A DNA stretch of 38,310 nucleotides from NCBI GenBank assembly GCA_011523785.1, contig WTFW01000012.1:1-38310 (forward strand), read 5' to 3'. A program made the position numbers and the translations under genes. Positions 14,909 through 23,115 of the stretch are shown here, in pieces; position 1 is the first letter of the stretch; every line of letters starts with the position of its first letter. Under the pieces are notes generated by a model that saw nothing but the letters and a program-made list of their open reading frames with translations, was not told the origin of the DNA and made no database searches. The stretch comes from Chloroflexota bacterium. GTDB taxonomy: Bacteria > Chloroflexota > UBA11872.

Positions 14909-16368
14909 GAGTTGGCGCCGACGCTGTATACGCGTGTCGCAGGCCTGAAGGCCGCCCAGGCGAACCAGAAGTGGTTGGCGTGCACCAGTGGCGGCAATTC
15001 CCTGCCGGCCAGCGGCCCGCTCAGCGCACGGCCTGTCACGTCCCACGTCGATCCCGTCTCCTGGTCGGTGAACGCGTCATCTTTGACGACGAAGGTTAGT
15101 TCGCGCACGTCGACCACGCGTCCATACGCAACCCCCGATCCGACCGCGGTGGAGGTAGCGATGTCTGACTTATCCAGCGCAGACACCGTATTGGGTGTCC
15201 AGAGGACCACGATCTTCTCACCACCAACGGAGTCGTTGACGACGCGCTGCTCGCTCAACACAGAAAACGGGTAGGCGACGGACTCTCCATTGATCTCCAG
15301 CGCGACCACACGCTCGGTCGCCCGCAGGCGGGTATCCAGGCGCCCCTGGAACAGGAAGGGTCGTTCCTCCAGGCGGCCGTCGGACTGGAAGGGCCGGTCG
15401 TCCACGGTGTCGTATCCGCCATACGGGTTTCGGCCGTACGGACGCGAATAGCCCGTGTCCTGCGAGAGCACCTGGGCTCCCGGAAAGGCGGCCTTGAACT
15501 CGTCGAAGGCGATCAATTGCGAGGGAAGGAAGGTCAAATTGACCCCGGCCAGATGACCGACCAGGCCCTCACCCGTCAGCTGCTGCCACCAGGTCTCGGT
15601 GACGTCGTCCCACATGATCAGGTCGCTGTTGCGCAGGTTGCCGGAGACGCCGAAGCGCAGGACCGAGCCGAAGACCTCACGGTCAAAGACCACCGACGAA
15701 TTGCACAGCGGACAGAAGGTGACGGCGACTGGCCGGCCTCCAATGACGTCGTTGACGATCTCGTGGTAGGTCAGGATCTGCAGCGGGTAGGCGCGGGCCT
15801 CGCCGTTGACGCGAAGCGCGATCACCGGCTCGCGTCCGGCTACGAACTGCACGGCTTCGGCGAAGTCGGTGAACTTGGGATTGTCGATCGGCGGGATGCC
15901 ATCGCGGGGCACGCCGCCCGAGAAAATCTCGTCAAAGTGGACCAGCGATGTTTCGAAGTCCGTCTTCCAGCCAATGTTGCGCCAGGCGGTGGCGGATAGC
16001 TGGTCGCGGTCGCTCAGCGAAATCAGACGCTCGGCGCGCGCGGCCACCACGTCGGCCGGCACTGCAATGGGGCTGTCGGAGGCCGTGGCCGGCGCGGGCG
16101 GCAGGATGCCGACGTCGCCCTGCGCCTGACGCACCCGCGCTGCGATGTCGGGCAAACGAGTGCCGGCCGGTGGGCCCGAGGCGGTCGCCGGTGCCTCTGC
16201 CTGCGTCACAACAGGCGCTGCGGCTGGCGAGGTTGGTGGCGAATCTGTGGCCCCCGCCGGTGGCGCGGGTGGCGTCTCCTCGCCACAGGCGGCCAACGCT
16301 CCGAGCGCGGCGCCGCCCAATGCCGCGATGAGCAGTCGGCGGCGCGTCAGATGGATCGGAGTCTTCAT
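14905..16368 (-). CDS. DUF3179 Tat lipoprotein
   Basis: The 487-residue protein starts at ATG 16368. The N-terminus (LTRRRLLIAALGGAALGALAAC) is a twin-arginine signal with lipobox, followed by a Pro/Ala/Thr-rich linker to about residue 75. The DUF3179 domain follows: ARAYPLQILTYHEIVNDVIGG, VTFCPLCNSSVVFDR with the paired Cys, RFGVSGNLRNSDLIMWDD, WWQQLTGEGLVG, SQDTGYSRPYGRNPYGGYD. A second similar block near the C-terminus (YPFSVLSEQRVVNDSVGG, VVLWTPNTVSALD) shows the domain's internal two-fold pattern. The CPLC pair suggests a metal or disulfide site, not established. Proteins of this family are common in halophiles and Chloroflexota and have no known activity. It overlaps the next gene by 4 nt or less. 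Confidence 0.9.
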   Translation of the reverse strand: MKTPIHLTRRRLLIAALGGAALGALAACGEETPPAPPAGATDSPPTSPAAAPVVTQAEAPATASGPPAGTRLPDIAARVRQAQGDVGILPPAPATASDSPIAVPADVVAARAERLISLSDRDQLSATAWRNIGWKTDFETSLVHFDEIFSGGVPRDGIPPIDNPKFTDFAEAVQFVAGREPVIALRVNGEARAYPLQILTYHEIVNDVIGGRPVAVTFCPLCNSSVVFDREVFGSVLRFGVSGNLRNSDLIMWDDVTETWWQQLTGEGLVGHLAGVNLTFLPSQLIAFDEFKAAFPGAQVLSQDTGYSRPYGRNPYGGYDTVDDRPFQSDGRLEERPFLFQGRLDTRLRATERVVALEINGESVAYPFSVLSEQRVVNDSVGGEKIVVLWTPNTVSALDKSDIATSTAVGSGVAYGRVVDVRELTFVVKDDAFTDQETGSTWDVTGRALSGPLAGRELPPLVHANHFWFAWAAFRPATRVYSVGANS

Positions 16369-16441
16369 TCGTAATCGGCGCTCGGAGTCATCGACTTAAC
16401 ACTACGGCCAGCAAACCGGCTCATCAGGAAGTATTCCAACA

Positions 16442-16454
16442 CAGGCGGCGCCTG
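16442..16454 (-). terminator. Short GC hairpin downstream of ggt
   Basis: CAGGC (16442-16446) and GCCTG (16450-16454) form a 5-bp stem with a 3-nt loop, 18 nt beyond the gamma-glutamyltransferase stop codon. A mildly T-containing stretch follows on the minus strand. It may be a weak terminator separating ggt from the DUF3179 genes. The remaining intergenic DNA up to 16368 shows nothing else. Confidence 0.2.
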
Positions 16455-16471
16455 CGTCGGCTGGAGCGGAC

Positions 16472-18160
16472 TCAGAGCCCGTGGGCGGAGGCGCTGTGGA
16501 AGACGTCCACGCCGGCGCCGAGACCGCCGTCGGCGTCGCGCAGGATGATGGCGGGACTGGCGAAGGCGGTGCGGCCGGGATAGATCGGAACGCGAACGTC
16601 CCAGCCGCGTGACCGCAGGGTGTCGATGGCTTCGTCGCCGAATCGCGGGTCCACCGTGACCCAGGGAGTGCTGGCGTCCAGCCGCGGCGCGGCCACGGCG
16701 GCCTGGGCGCCCATGCCAAAGTCGAACACGTGCGCGATGAGCTGGGTGAGGCAGTTGGTAATGCGCCGCCCGCCGGAGGCGCCGACGGCCAGCGTGCGGC
16801 CGTCCGGCGCACGCACGATCGTGGGCGTCATGTTGTTGAGACCGGTGCGGTTGGGCGCGACCGAGTTTGGGCGCCCCGGCACGGGATCGAACCAGAACAT
16901 GCCGTTATTCCAGGCGATGCCGGTCTCGCCGGGGACAACCTCCGAACCCCAGGCGCCGCCCAGGGTGTTGGTGAGGGACACCAGCATGCCGTCGGCGTCG
17001 GCGGTGCAGAGGTGCGTGGTTGAGGTCTCCAACTTCTGGCGCTCGAGCGCGCGGGCCGGATTCTGGTAGGCCCAGGCATCGCCGGCGTCAGGGATCGGTG
17101 GCGGCGCGTTGGGGTCGATCACGGCGGCGCGCGTGGCGGCGTACTCCTTGGAGGCCAACGCATCCCACGGCGCATCGGCCCGCTCGGGGTCCGTCATGAA
17201 CTCGAAGCGGTCGGCAAACGCCAGCCGTGACGACCACAGATAGGCGTGCAGGCGTTCCACGTCGTCGTGCGACATACCGGCGGACGCGGCCCGTTCGTAG
17301 ATGTTGAGCGTCTCGATGGTGGTCGGTCCGGCGCAGCCGGGACCCGGCGTGAGGACTTCGTTGCCTCGATAGGTGGTCGTCAGCGGCGGTGCGACGCTGG
17401 CCCGGTACGCGGCCAGGTCGGCGCGTTCGATGACGCCGTCGTTGGTGGCGCAGGCGTCGGCAATGGCGGCCGCGATATCGCCACGGTAAAAGGCCTCCAC
17501 GCCGTCCTCCGCCAGCACCTCCAGGGTGGCGGCGAGCTCCGGCTGGGTAATGCGGATTCTCTCCATGTGGTCGGACTGGGGCGGCTCGCCGTTGGGATAA
17601 AAGTTCCGCTGGAGTTCTGGGTGACGCCGGGCGGCGGCCGCGGTGCCCTCCATGTACATCAAATCGAACCAGCTGAGTTCAAAGCCCTCACGGGCCAACT
17701 CGACGGCAGGGCGCACCAGGTCCCGCCAGGGCAGGCGGCCGTGCCGCTCATGCAGCAGACCCAGACCCGCCACGGCGCCGGGCACGCCCATGGCGCGATA
17801 ACCGTGGATGTTGGCGTCGTCCACGACGCCGTCCCAGAGGAAGGCGCTGACGTTGCGGCGTCCGTCGCGCGGATAGCGGTCCGGCGTCGCGCCGGAACCG
17901 GAGCGCATGGGAAAGGCCACGACTTCAGCCAGGGATGGTCCGGCAACCACGGCATAGCCGCCGCCGCCAATGCCGCTGCTCCAGGGTTCCACCACGCCCA
18001 CCGCCAGGGCAGCGGCAACGGCCGCGTCCACGGCCGACCCACCGGCGGCCAGCACGTCCACGCCCACGGCGCTGGCGGCCTCGTGCTTGGTGGCCACCAT
18101 GCCGCGCCGCCCGCGGGCCTCGGATTTCTCGATCGTGAGCCGGGTGCGCAGGTCCGACAT
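16472..18160 (-). CDS. ggt: Gamma-glutamyltransferase family protein
   Basis: The 562-residue protein starts at ATG 18160, whose first base is the last base of the prs stop (TGATG), so the two genes are translationally coupled. The large-subunit region has HEAASAVGVDVLAAGGSAVDAAVAAAL and GGGGYAVVAG. The autoprocessing site is visible as TTHLC: Thr381 would become the N-terminal nucleophile of the small subunit. After it come SLTNTLGG, GIAWNNGMFWFD, NNMTPTIV and the SGGRR oxyanion/glutamate-site segment. The family cleaves gamma-glutamyl bonds (glutathione, gamma-glutamyl peptides) or acylates antibiotics. No signal peptide is seen, so a periplasmic location is not supported; a cytosolic homologue with a different substrate is possible. 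Confidence 0.9.
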   Translation of the reverse strand: MSDLRTRLTIEKSEARGRRGMVATKHEAASAVGVDVLAAGGSAVDAAVAAALAVGVVEPWSSGIGGGGYAVVAGPSLAEVVAFPMRSGSGATPDRYPRDGRRNVSAFLWDGVVDDANIHGYRAMGVPGAVAGLGLLHERHGRLPWRDLVRPAVELAREGFELSWFDLMYMEGTAAAARRHPELQRNFYPNGEPPQSDHMERIRITQPELAATLEVLAEDGVEAFYRGDIAAAIADACATNDGVIERADLAAYRASVAPPLTTTYRGNEVLTPGPGCAGPTTIETLNIYERAASAGMSHDDVERLHAYLWSSRLAFADRFEFMTDPERADAPWDALASKEYAATRAAVIDPNAPPPIPDAGDAWAYQNPARALERQKLETSTTHLCTADADGMLVSLTNTLGGAWGSEVVPGETGIAWNNGMFWFDPVPGRPNSVAPNRTGLNNMTPTIVRAPDGRTLAVGASGGRRITNCLTQLIAHVFDFGMGAQAAVAAPRLDASTPWVTVDPRFGDEAIDTLRSRGWDVRVPIYPGRTAFASPAIILRDADGGLGAGVDVFHSASAHGL

Positions 18161-19116
18161 CAGTGCAGCGCCGCCTCTGCGAAGAGAGCGCTGACGGACT
18201 CGCCGGTGTGAATGCGCCGGATGGCCTCCGACAGCATCGGCGCCACCGAAATCACGTGGATCTTGCCGCTTGGCAGACCCGGATTCAGCGGCACGCTATC
18301 CGTCACGACCATCTCTTCCAGCGGTGAGTCTTCAATCAGATCGTACGCCTGGTCCACGAACACGGGGTGAACGCACGTGCCGTAGATGGCCCGCGGGTTG
18401 TGGCGCAGGATTTCGCGCAGGCCCTCGCGAATGGACTGGCCGGTGACGACCTCGTCCTCCACGTAGAGCACGGTGCGTCCATGTATGTCGCCGGCCAGGC
18501 CGCGGATGGTGACGTCCGAAGTAATCGGGTCCCGGAACTTATCAAGCACGGCCAACTGGGTGCGCAGTCGCCGGGCGCACTCGCTGGCCGTCTTGATGCG
18601 GCCGGTGTCGCCCACCACGACCAGGTCGTCGATGCCCAGCCCGGCGAAGTAGTCCGTGAGCAACGGCATGCCCGTGAGGTGGTCGCTGGGCATGCTGAAG
18701 AAGCCGCCGATTTGATCTGCGTGCAGGTCCAGCGTCAGCACGCGGTCGGCCCCGGCTGTGGCCAGCAGGTCGGCCACCAGCCGCGCGGAAATCGGCACGC
18801 GCGGCTGGTCTTTCTTGTCGGAGCGCATGTACGGGAAGTACGGCAGCACGGCCGTCACGCGCGCCGCCGAGGCGCGGCGCATGGCGTCGATGGTGATGAA
18901 CAGTTCCATCACCGAGTGGTTGACCGGCCGCCGCGAGGTCTGCACGACAAATACATCGGCCTCGCGCACGTTCTCCATGACTCGGACAAACGTGTTGTCG
19001 TTGCCGTACTCGAAAATCTCGATCTCGCCGGGTTCGCAGCCCAGTTCGCGGCAGATGCCGTCGGTCAGCACCGGGTGCCCCCGGCAGCCGAAGACCATCA
19101 GCCCGTCGTCCGCCAT
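18160..19116 (-). CDS. prs: Ribose-phosphate pyrophosphokinase-like protein (PRPP synthetase family)
   Basis: The protein is 318 residues from ATG 19116, which has GAGGGA five nt upstream; a GTG at 19143 extends it by nine. Order of family features: NTFVRVMENVREADVFVVQT, YFPYMRSDKKDQPRVPISARLVADLL, the metal His in LDLHADQIGGFF, and the PRPP loop VEDEVVTGQS. It would make PRPP from ribose 5-phosphate and ATP for nucleotide, His and Trp synthesis. Several normally strict motifs differ: the ATP flexible loop has RSDKKD where RQDRKD is usual, the ribose-5-phosphate region has GDTGRIKTA in place of SPD-x-GG-x-x-RA, and the PRPP loop begins ED instead of DD. It is either a divergent synthetase or a paralogue; no second copy is in the window. 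It sits between usp and ggt. Confidence 0.82.
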   Translation of the reverse strand: MADDGLMVFGCRGHPVLTDGICRELGCEPGEIEIFEYGNDNTFVRVMENVREADVFVVQTSRRPVNHSVMELFITIDAMRRASAARVTAVLPYFPYMRSDKKDQPRVPISARLVADLLATAGADRVLTLDLHADQIGGFFSMPSDHLTGMPLLTDYFAGLGIDDLVVVGDTGRIKTASECARRLRTQLAVLDKFRDPITSDVTIRGLAGDIHGRTVLYVEDEVVTGQSIREGLREILRHNPRAIYGTCVHPVFVDQAYDLIEDSPLEEMVVTDSVPLNPGLPSGKIHVISVAPMLSEAIRRIHTGESVSALFAEAALH

Positions 19117-19146
19117 GCCAATCCCTCGCCCGCGCAGCGCCACGGA

Positions 19147-19581
19147 CTAGCGTATCGGGTCGTAGCAGACGACGACCGGCGTCACGGCGTGGCGAAGCAC
19201 GTGGGTGGCGGTGCGGCCGAGATCGCAGTCGTGCTCGCCCAGAAAGCGGTGCGCACCCACGACAATCGTATCGGCCTCCTCCGCCAGGCTGGTTTCGACG
19301 ATCGCGCTGAACGCCGAGCGCGCCTGCTTGACTTCGGTACGCACCGGCGCGCCATTGGATGGCAGCAAGCGCCGGGCGTCATCCAGCACGGTCTCGGCTT
19401 GGCCCAGCATCTCGTCGCTGGACACGTTCAGGGGTAGGCGGTGGCTGACTTCGATCACGTGCAGCAGCAGGATGGAGGTGCTGCGAGCGCGCGCCAGGAG
19501 AGCCGCGGTCGTGACCACCGCCTCGTCCATGTGTCGACCGCTGACGGCGGCAATTACAGGGCGTTCGGGTTGGTACGCCAT
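19147..19581 (-). CDS. Universal stress protein (UspA family)
   Basis: The 144-residue single-domain protein starts at ATG 19581, 15 nt after the recA stop. The Usp fold is visible: an N-terminal strand (VIAAVSGRHMDEAVVTTAALLARA), SILLLHVIEV, then IVVGAHRFLGEHDCDLGRTA, followed by THVLRHAVTPVVVCYD. The last part equals the G-x2-G-x9-G-S/T nucleotide loop but with GAHRFLG and GRTA, so ATP binding is plausible but not certain. Such proteins accumulate under starvation or stress. Placement between recA and prs in a tight same-strand run hints at shared transcription. Confidence 0.87.
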   Translation of the reverse strand: MAYQPERPVIAAVSGRHMDEAVVTTAALLARARSTSILLLHVIEVSHRLPLNVSSDEMLGQAETVLDDARRLLPSNGAPVRTEVKQARSAFSAIVETSLAEEADTIVVGAHRFLGEHDCDLGRTATHVLRHAVTPVVVCYDPIR

Positions 19582-19596
19582 GCCGTTCGATTGCGG

Positions 19597-20640
19597 CTAC
19601 GTCGCGACGGCCGCCTGTGCGTTCCCGCTGCCGTTCGCCTCGGCTCCGGCGGGACTTGCAAGCAGCATCTCGCGAAGCTCCGCGTTGATCTCCTGGGCGA
19701 TGTCCGCGTTCTCGCGCAGGAAGGCCTTGGCATTCTCGCGTCCCATGCCCAGGCGAGTGCTGTCGTAGCTGTAGTGCGCGCCGCTCTTGGTGAGCACGCC
19801 GTGGTCGACACCCAGCGTGAGCAAGTCGCCTTCCCAGGAAATGCCCTGGCCGAACATCATGTCGAACTCGCAGAAACGGAACGGCGGCGCGACCTTGTTC
19901 TTGACGACCCGCACGCGGGTGCGCGCGCCGATGACGTCGGTGCCCTTCTTGATCTGCCCAATGCGCCGGATGTCCAGGCGAACCGACGAGTAGAACTTCA
20001 GCGCGCGGCCGCCGGGCGTGGTCTCCGGGTTGCCGAACATCACGCCGATCTTCTCGCGCAGCTGGTTGATGAAGATCACGATGGTGCGTGAGCGGCTGAT
20101 GTTGGCGGTGAGCTTGCGCATGGCCTGCGACATCAGCCGCGCCTGCAAGCCCACCTGCGTGTCGCCCATGTCGCCGTCAATCTCGGCCCGCGGAACCAGC
20201 GCGGCCACCGAGTCGACCACCACCAGATCCACGGCGTTGCTGCGGACAAAGACATCGGTGATCTCCAGGGCCTCTTCGCCGGCGTTGGGCTGCGAGACGA
20301 TCAACTCGCCCACGTCCACGCCCAGGGCCTCGGCGTAGGTTGGATCCATGGCATGTTCCACGTCCACGTAAACGGCGGCGCCGCCGGCTTTCTGCACCTC
20401 CGCGACCACGTGCAGGGCCAGGGTGGTCTTGCCGGATGCCTCCGGACCGAAAACCTCGACCACGCGACCCCGGGGCAATCCGCCCACGCCCAGGGCCACG
20501 TCCAGGGACAGCGAACCGGTGGAAACGGCCGGCACCTCGTTGGCCTGCATGGCGCCCATGCGCATGACCGAACCGGTGCCGAACTTGCGTTCGATCTGTT
20601 GAATCGCGGAGTCGATCGCCTTTGCCTGGTCGTTGGCCAT
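19597..20640 (-). CDS. recA: Recombinase RecA
   Basis: The 347-residue protein starts at ATG 20640. Residues 65-72 are Walker A (GPEASGKT), followed by [10 protein letters not shown] (usually AEHALDP), Walker B in [11 protein letters not shown], the L1 loop around [20 protein letters not shown], and the L2 region with [20 protein letters not shown] (last residue of the loop at GGRALKFY). The C-terminal domain and a short non-acidic tail ([11 protein letters not shown]) follow. RecA polymerises on single-stranded DNA, drives strand exchange and stimulates LexA-type self-cleavage. All catalytic residues are present. It is the first gene of a same-strand run recA-usp-prs-ggt. The upstream region holds two dyads, but no recognised LexA box. 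Confidence 0.98.
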   Translation of the reverse strand: MANDQAKAIDSAIQQIERKFGTGSVMRMGAMQANEVPAVSTGSLSLDVALGVGGLPRGRVVEVFGPEASGKTTLALHVVAEVQKAGGAAVYVDVEHAMDPTYAEALGVDVGELIVSQPNAGEEALEITDVFVRSNAVDLVVVDSVAALVPRAEIDGDMGDTQVGLQARLMSQAMRKLTANISRSRTIVIFINQLREKIGVMFGNPETTPGGRALKFYSSVRLDIRRIGQIKKGTDVIGARTRVRVVKNKVAPPFRFCEFDMMFGQGISWEGDLLTLGVDHGVLTKSGAHYSYDSTRLGMGRENAKAFLRENADIAQEINAELREMLLASPAGAEANGSGNAQAAVAT

Positions 20641-20678
20641 ACGCCTGATCCCATCACCCGTGGCGCCGGGGCGGCCGA

Positions 20679-20692
20679 CGCACGCTCGTGCG
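20679..20692. promoter_or_regulatory. Palindrome upstream of recA (candidate operator)
   Basis: CGCACG (20679-20684) and CGTGCG (20687-20692) form a perfect dyad with 2-nt spacing, 39-52 nt upstream of the recA start. It does not match the Firmicute (CGAAC-N4-GTTCG) or enterobacterial LexA boxes. It could be a binding site for a regulator of recA or a chance GC palindrome. Confidence 0.3.
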
Positions 20693-20722
20693 GTTCATGG
20701 TATCGGAAGGGGCGGCGACCCT

Positions 20723-20741
20723 GCCTGATGTTGCATCAGGC
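20723..20741. promoter_or_regulatory. Dyad in the recA/alcohol dehydrogenase divergent region (candidate operator)
   Basis: GCCTGATG (20723-20730) and CATCAGGC (20734-20741) form a perfect 8-bp inverted repeat around TTG, about 50 nt before the alcohol dehydrogenase ATG and 83 nt before recA. The two genes diverge from this 150-bp region, so a repressor or activator site serving one or both is plausible. A TTGCAT that could be a -35 element for the dehydrogenase overlaps the dyad centre. Confidence 0.4.
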
Positions 20742-20790
20742 TGCCTGCTCGGCTAGCGTGCCAATCGACCGCTTTGGGAGCCGGTGGCCT

Positions 20791-21828
20791 ATGCAGTCCA
20801 GGCAAACGCGAGCCGCCGTGCTCTATGGGCCGGGCGACCTACGGATCGAGTCGCGTGACGTTCGCGAGCCCGAGGCGGGCGAGGTGGTGCTACAGGTCGC
20901 GGTGTCCGGTATCTGCGGGACCGATCTGCACTACTGGGACGGCTGGCAGTTCGATTCGTGGTTCCCGGAGCGATCGGATCCGTGGATTCCCGGGCACGAA
21001 TTCACGGCCACGGTGCAGGCGGTAGGTCCCGGCGTCCCTGACCTGGCGCCGGGCGACCCGGTGGCCGTCGAGCCCAACAATTCCTGCGAGGACTGCCCCG
21101 AGTGCGACCGCGGGATGCTGAACTTCTGCTCCAACCGCATGCCAATGGCGTGGGGCGCATGGTCGGACGTGGTAATCGCCAACCGGCATCACCTCACGCC
21201 GCTGCCACCCGGGGCCGACATGCGCACGGCCAGCCTGGCGGAACCGCTGGCCTGCGTGGTGCGCGGGTTCGACCGCGTGACGGTGAATCCGGGCGACACG
21301 GTGTTCATCGCCGGCGCGGGGCCGATCGGGCTGCTGGCATTGGAGGTCGCCAAGCACCAGGGCGCTGGACAGACCATCGTCAGCGAACCCGGCGCAACCC
21401 GCCGCCAGCTGGCCGCCACACTGGGCGCGGACGTCGTGTTGGACCCCCGGCACGAGGACCCGGTAGAGGCCGCGCGCAGCCTGACCCAGGGCTTTGGCGC
21501 GGACCTGGCCATCGAGGCGGCCGGGGCCGGACCCGCCTTCCAGGCGTGTCTGGACACGGTGCGCGACTCCGGAACGGTGCTGGTGATCAGCGTGGGCAAT
21601 CCGTCCGAGAAGTTCGAGCTGCGGCTCTACGACTTCTTCGCACGCGAACGCACGATCGTGGGCAGCAACACGCGCGTGCACACCTTCGAGCGGGCGCTGG
21701 ATCTGATCCCGAAGATCAACGTAGAGCCGATCATCACGCATACGTTCGACCTGGACGACGCGGTGGAGGCGGTAATGACGGCTAAGTCAGGTGCCGGCGC
21801 AAAGGTGGTTTTCGACTTCCGGTCCTGA
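20791..21828 (+). CDS. Zinc-dependent alcohol/polyol dehydrogenase (MDR family)
   Basis: The protein is 345 residues from ATG 20791, with GGGAG upstream; the open frame extends back to 20353, but that part runs antisense through recA and is ignored. Catalytic zinc ligands are Cys42 (SGICGTD), His69-Glu70 (PGHE) and the Glu in LAEPLACV. Structural zinc ligands are Cys99, Cys102, Cys105 and Cys113. The NAD(P) Rossmann motif is GAGPIGLLALE near residue 175. This is the medium-chain dehydrogenase family that includes sorbitol and L-threonine 3-dehydrogenases. It oxidises a secondary alcohol or polyol with NAD(P); the substrate is not evident. It is divergent from recA and convergent with the methyltransferase gene (5 nt between stops). 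Confidence 0.93.
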   Translation: MQSRQTRAAVLYGPGDLRIESRDVREPEAGEVVLQVAVSGICGTDLHYWDGWQFDSWFPERSDPWIPGHEFTATVQAVGPGVPDLAPGDPVAVEPNNSCEDCPECDRGMLNFCSNRMPMAWGAWSDVVIANRHHLTPLPPGADMRTASLAEPLACVVRGFDRVTVNPGDTVFIAGAGPIGLLALEVAKHQGAGQTIVSEPGATRRQLAATLGADVVLDPRHEDPVEAARSLTQGFGADLAIEAAGAGPAFQACLDTVRDSGTVLVISVGNPSEKFELRLYDFFARERTIVGSNTRVHTFERALDLIPKINVEPIITHTFDLDDAVEAVMTAKSGAGAKVVFDFRS

Positions 21829-21833
21829 CTCGA

Positions 21834-23096
21834 TCAGCGACGGCGACCCCGAGCGGTACCCGGCTGCCGGCAGCTGAAGACCTGCGCGCCGTGGGCGCCG
21901 GCAACTGGGGTGATTTCGCGAAAGTGCGGCTGGAGCAGGTCGCGCGGGCTCTGGGCGCTGGTGAGGACCACGCGTAGCTCACCGTCGGGAGCCAGGCAGC
22001 CGCGAGCAGCCCGGATGAGCCGCGCGGCGGGGCCGTGGTCGACCCGAGGGCCCACGTGAAACGGCGGGTAGCAGAGGATCACGTCGAAGCGCTGCTCGCC
22101 GGGCGGCGGGCCTTCGGCCAGAATCACGTCCGCCCGGAGACCGTTGGCCGTGAGCGTTCGGCGGGTCGTCTCCACGGCCGCAAAGCTCCAATCCACGGCG
22201 GTCAGTTCGCGGTCGGAGCCGGAGGCTGCCGCGGTGAGGACGCCGGAACCGCACCCGAGGTCGAGCCAGCGGCCGCCCCGGTCCGGCAGGTTTTCAGCCA
22301 GCAGCGCGGTCGCCGGATCGATGCGCATGGGTGAGAACAGCGTGGGGTGTTGGCAGACCGTGAACTCCCGTCCGGCTATCCGCCTGCCGACAGTCCAGGG
22401 GAATTCCTGCGGCGGCGGATCGTCCACCTGGCGCTTGAACACGTAGAGCCGGCGGTGCTCGCCGGCGGCGCGGTCGACGAGGGGACCGACGACAGGTGGA
22501 AGGCGACGGCGCAGAGACTCGATGCCACGCGCACGATCACCCAGCAACGCCAGCAGTCCGCCGTGTGGCAGGGCCCGTGCCGCGGCGCGGACCACCCATT
22601 CCACACCGGCGCGGCCCAGCCAGTGCGGAGCGCGGACGACCGCGAAGGTGGCTTCCGCCGGAAGCAACTCGTCCGGCGGCAGCACCGTCCAAGCGCCGAC
22701 CCCGGCCTGGCAACTCTCCAGCGCTCCCATGTTCAGTGGAACCAGCATGCCGTCATCCGGCCAGCCCGCTGCGTTCGCAGCTATTTCCAGACCAGCGTCC
22801 CAGGCGCCGACTTCCAGCAGCGGCGCCTGCGGCTGCCGGTCCAGCGCGCGCATGAGCAGGCGCAGTTCCTGGTCCAGTTCCCCAGCCGGCTGGTCGGCGC
22901 GCGAGGGAATCGCAACCGACCCGCCCGGTAGCCGGACGCGACGCCACTTGAGGGCCGCGGCGTCGATCAAAGGAACCGAAGCTGAGGTGCCATGCGGCGA
23001 GAGTAGCCGTCCGAGCGCATCGGATGCCGAACCGCGGACGTGTTGCTTCAGTTTGCGTCGCGGTGGTGGTATGTATTGCTGCAAGGAAACGAGCAC
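21834..23096 (-). CDS. Class I SAM methyltransferase, RsmC/RlmG-like (MTS domain)
   Basis: About 420 residues; the start is uncertain (TTG 23114, GTG 23096 or TTG 23084) and I use the GTG because the TTG at 23114 almost touches the divergent AbrB start. The C-terminal 200 residues are a clear SAM domain: FSPMRIDPATALL, WLDLGCGSGVL (motif I), LTAVDWSFAAV, and VILCYPPFHVG. The N-terminal half resembles the degenerate methyltransferase-like domain of RsmC/RlmG, which methylate guanine N2 in 16S/23S rRNA. The usual N-P-P-F/Y motif reads Y-P-P-F, so the catalytic Asn is replaced by Tyr. That weakens the activity prediction. No neighbouring gene links it to a pathway. Confidence 0.8.
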   Translation of the reverse strand: MLVSLQQYIPPPRRKLKQHVRGSASDALGRLLSPHGTSASVPLIDAAALKWRRVRLPGGSVAIPSRADQPAGELDQELRLLMRALDRQPQAPLLEVGAWDAGLEIAANAAGWPDDGMLVPLNMGALESCQAGVGAWTVLPPDELLPAEATFAVVRAPHWLGRAGVEWVVRAAARALPHGGLLALLGDRARGIESLRRRLPPVVGPLVDRAAGEHRRLYVFKRQVDDPPPQEFPWTVGRRIAGREFTVCQHPTLFSPMRIDPATALLAENLPDRGGRWLDLGCGSGVLTAAASGSDRELTAVDWSFAAVETTRRTLTANGLRADVILAEGPPPGEQRFDVILCYPPFHVGPRVDHGPAARLIRAARGCLAPDGELRVVLTSAQSPRDLLQPHFREITPVAGAHGAQVFSCRQPGTARGRRR

Positions 23097-23115
23097 GCAT
23101 GACCGGGGAGTCAAG

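Noticed and set aside
18367-19437. 356-codon plus-strand open frame
   Set aside because: It is antisense to prs and the universal stress protein gene; the translation has no recognisable motif.
20353-20790. Upstream extension of the alcohol dehydrogenase frame
   Set aside because: The frame stays open through antisense recA sequence by chance. The ATG at 20791 has a ribosome binding site and gives the normal family length.
20890-21741. 283-codon minus-strand open frame
   Set aside because: It is antisense to the zinc alcohol dehydrogenase, which has complete zinc and NAD motifs.
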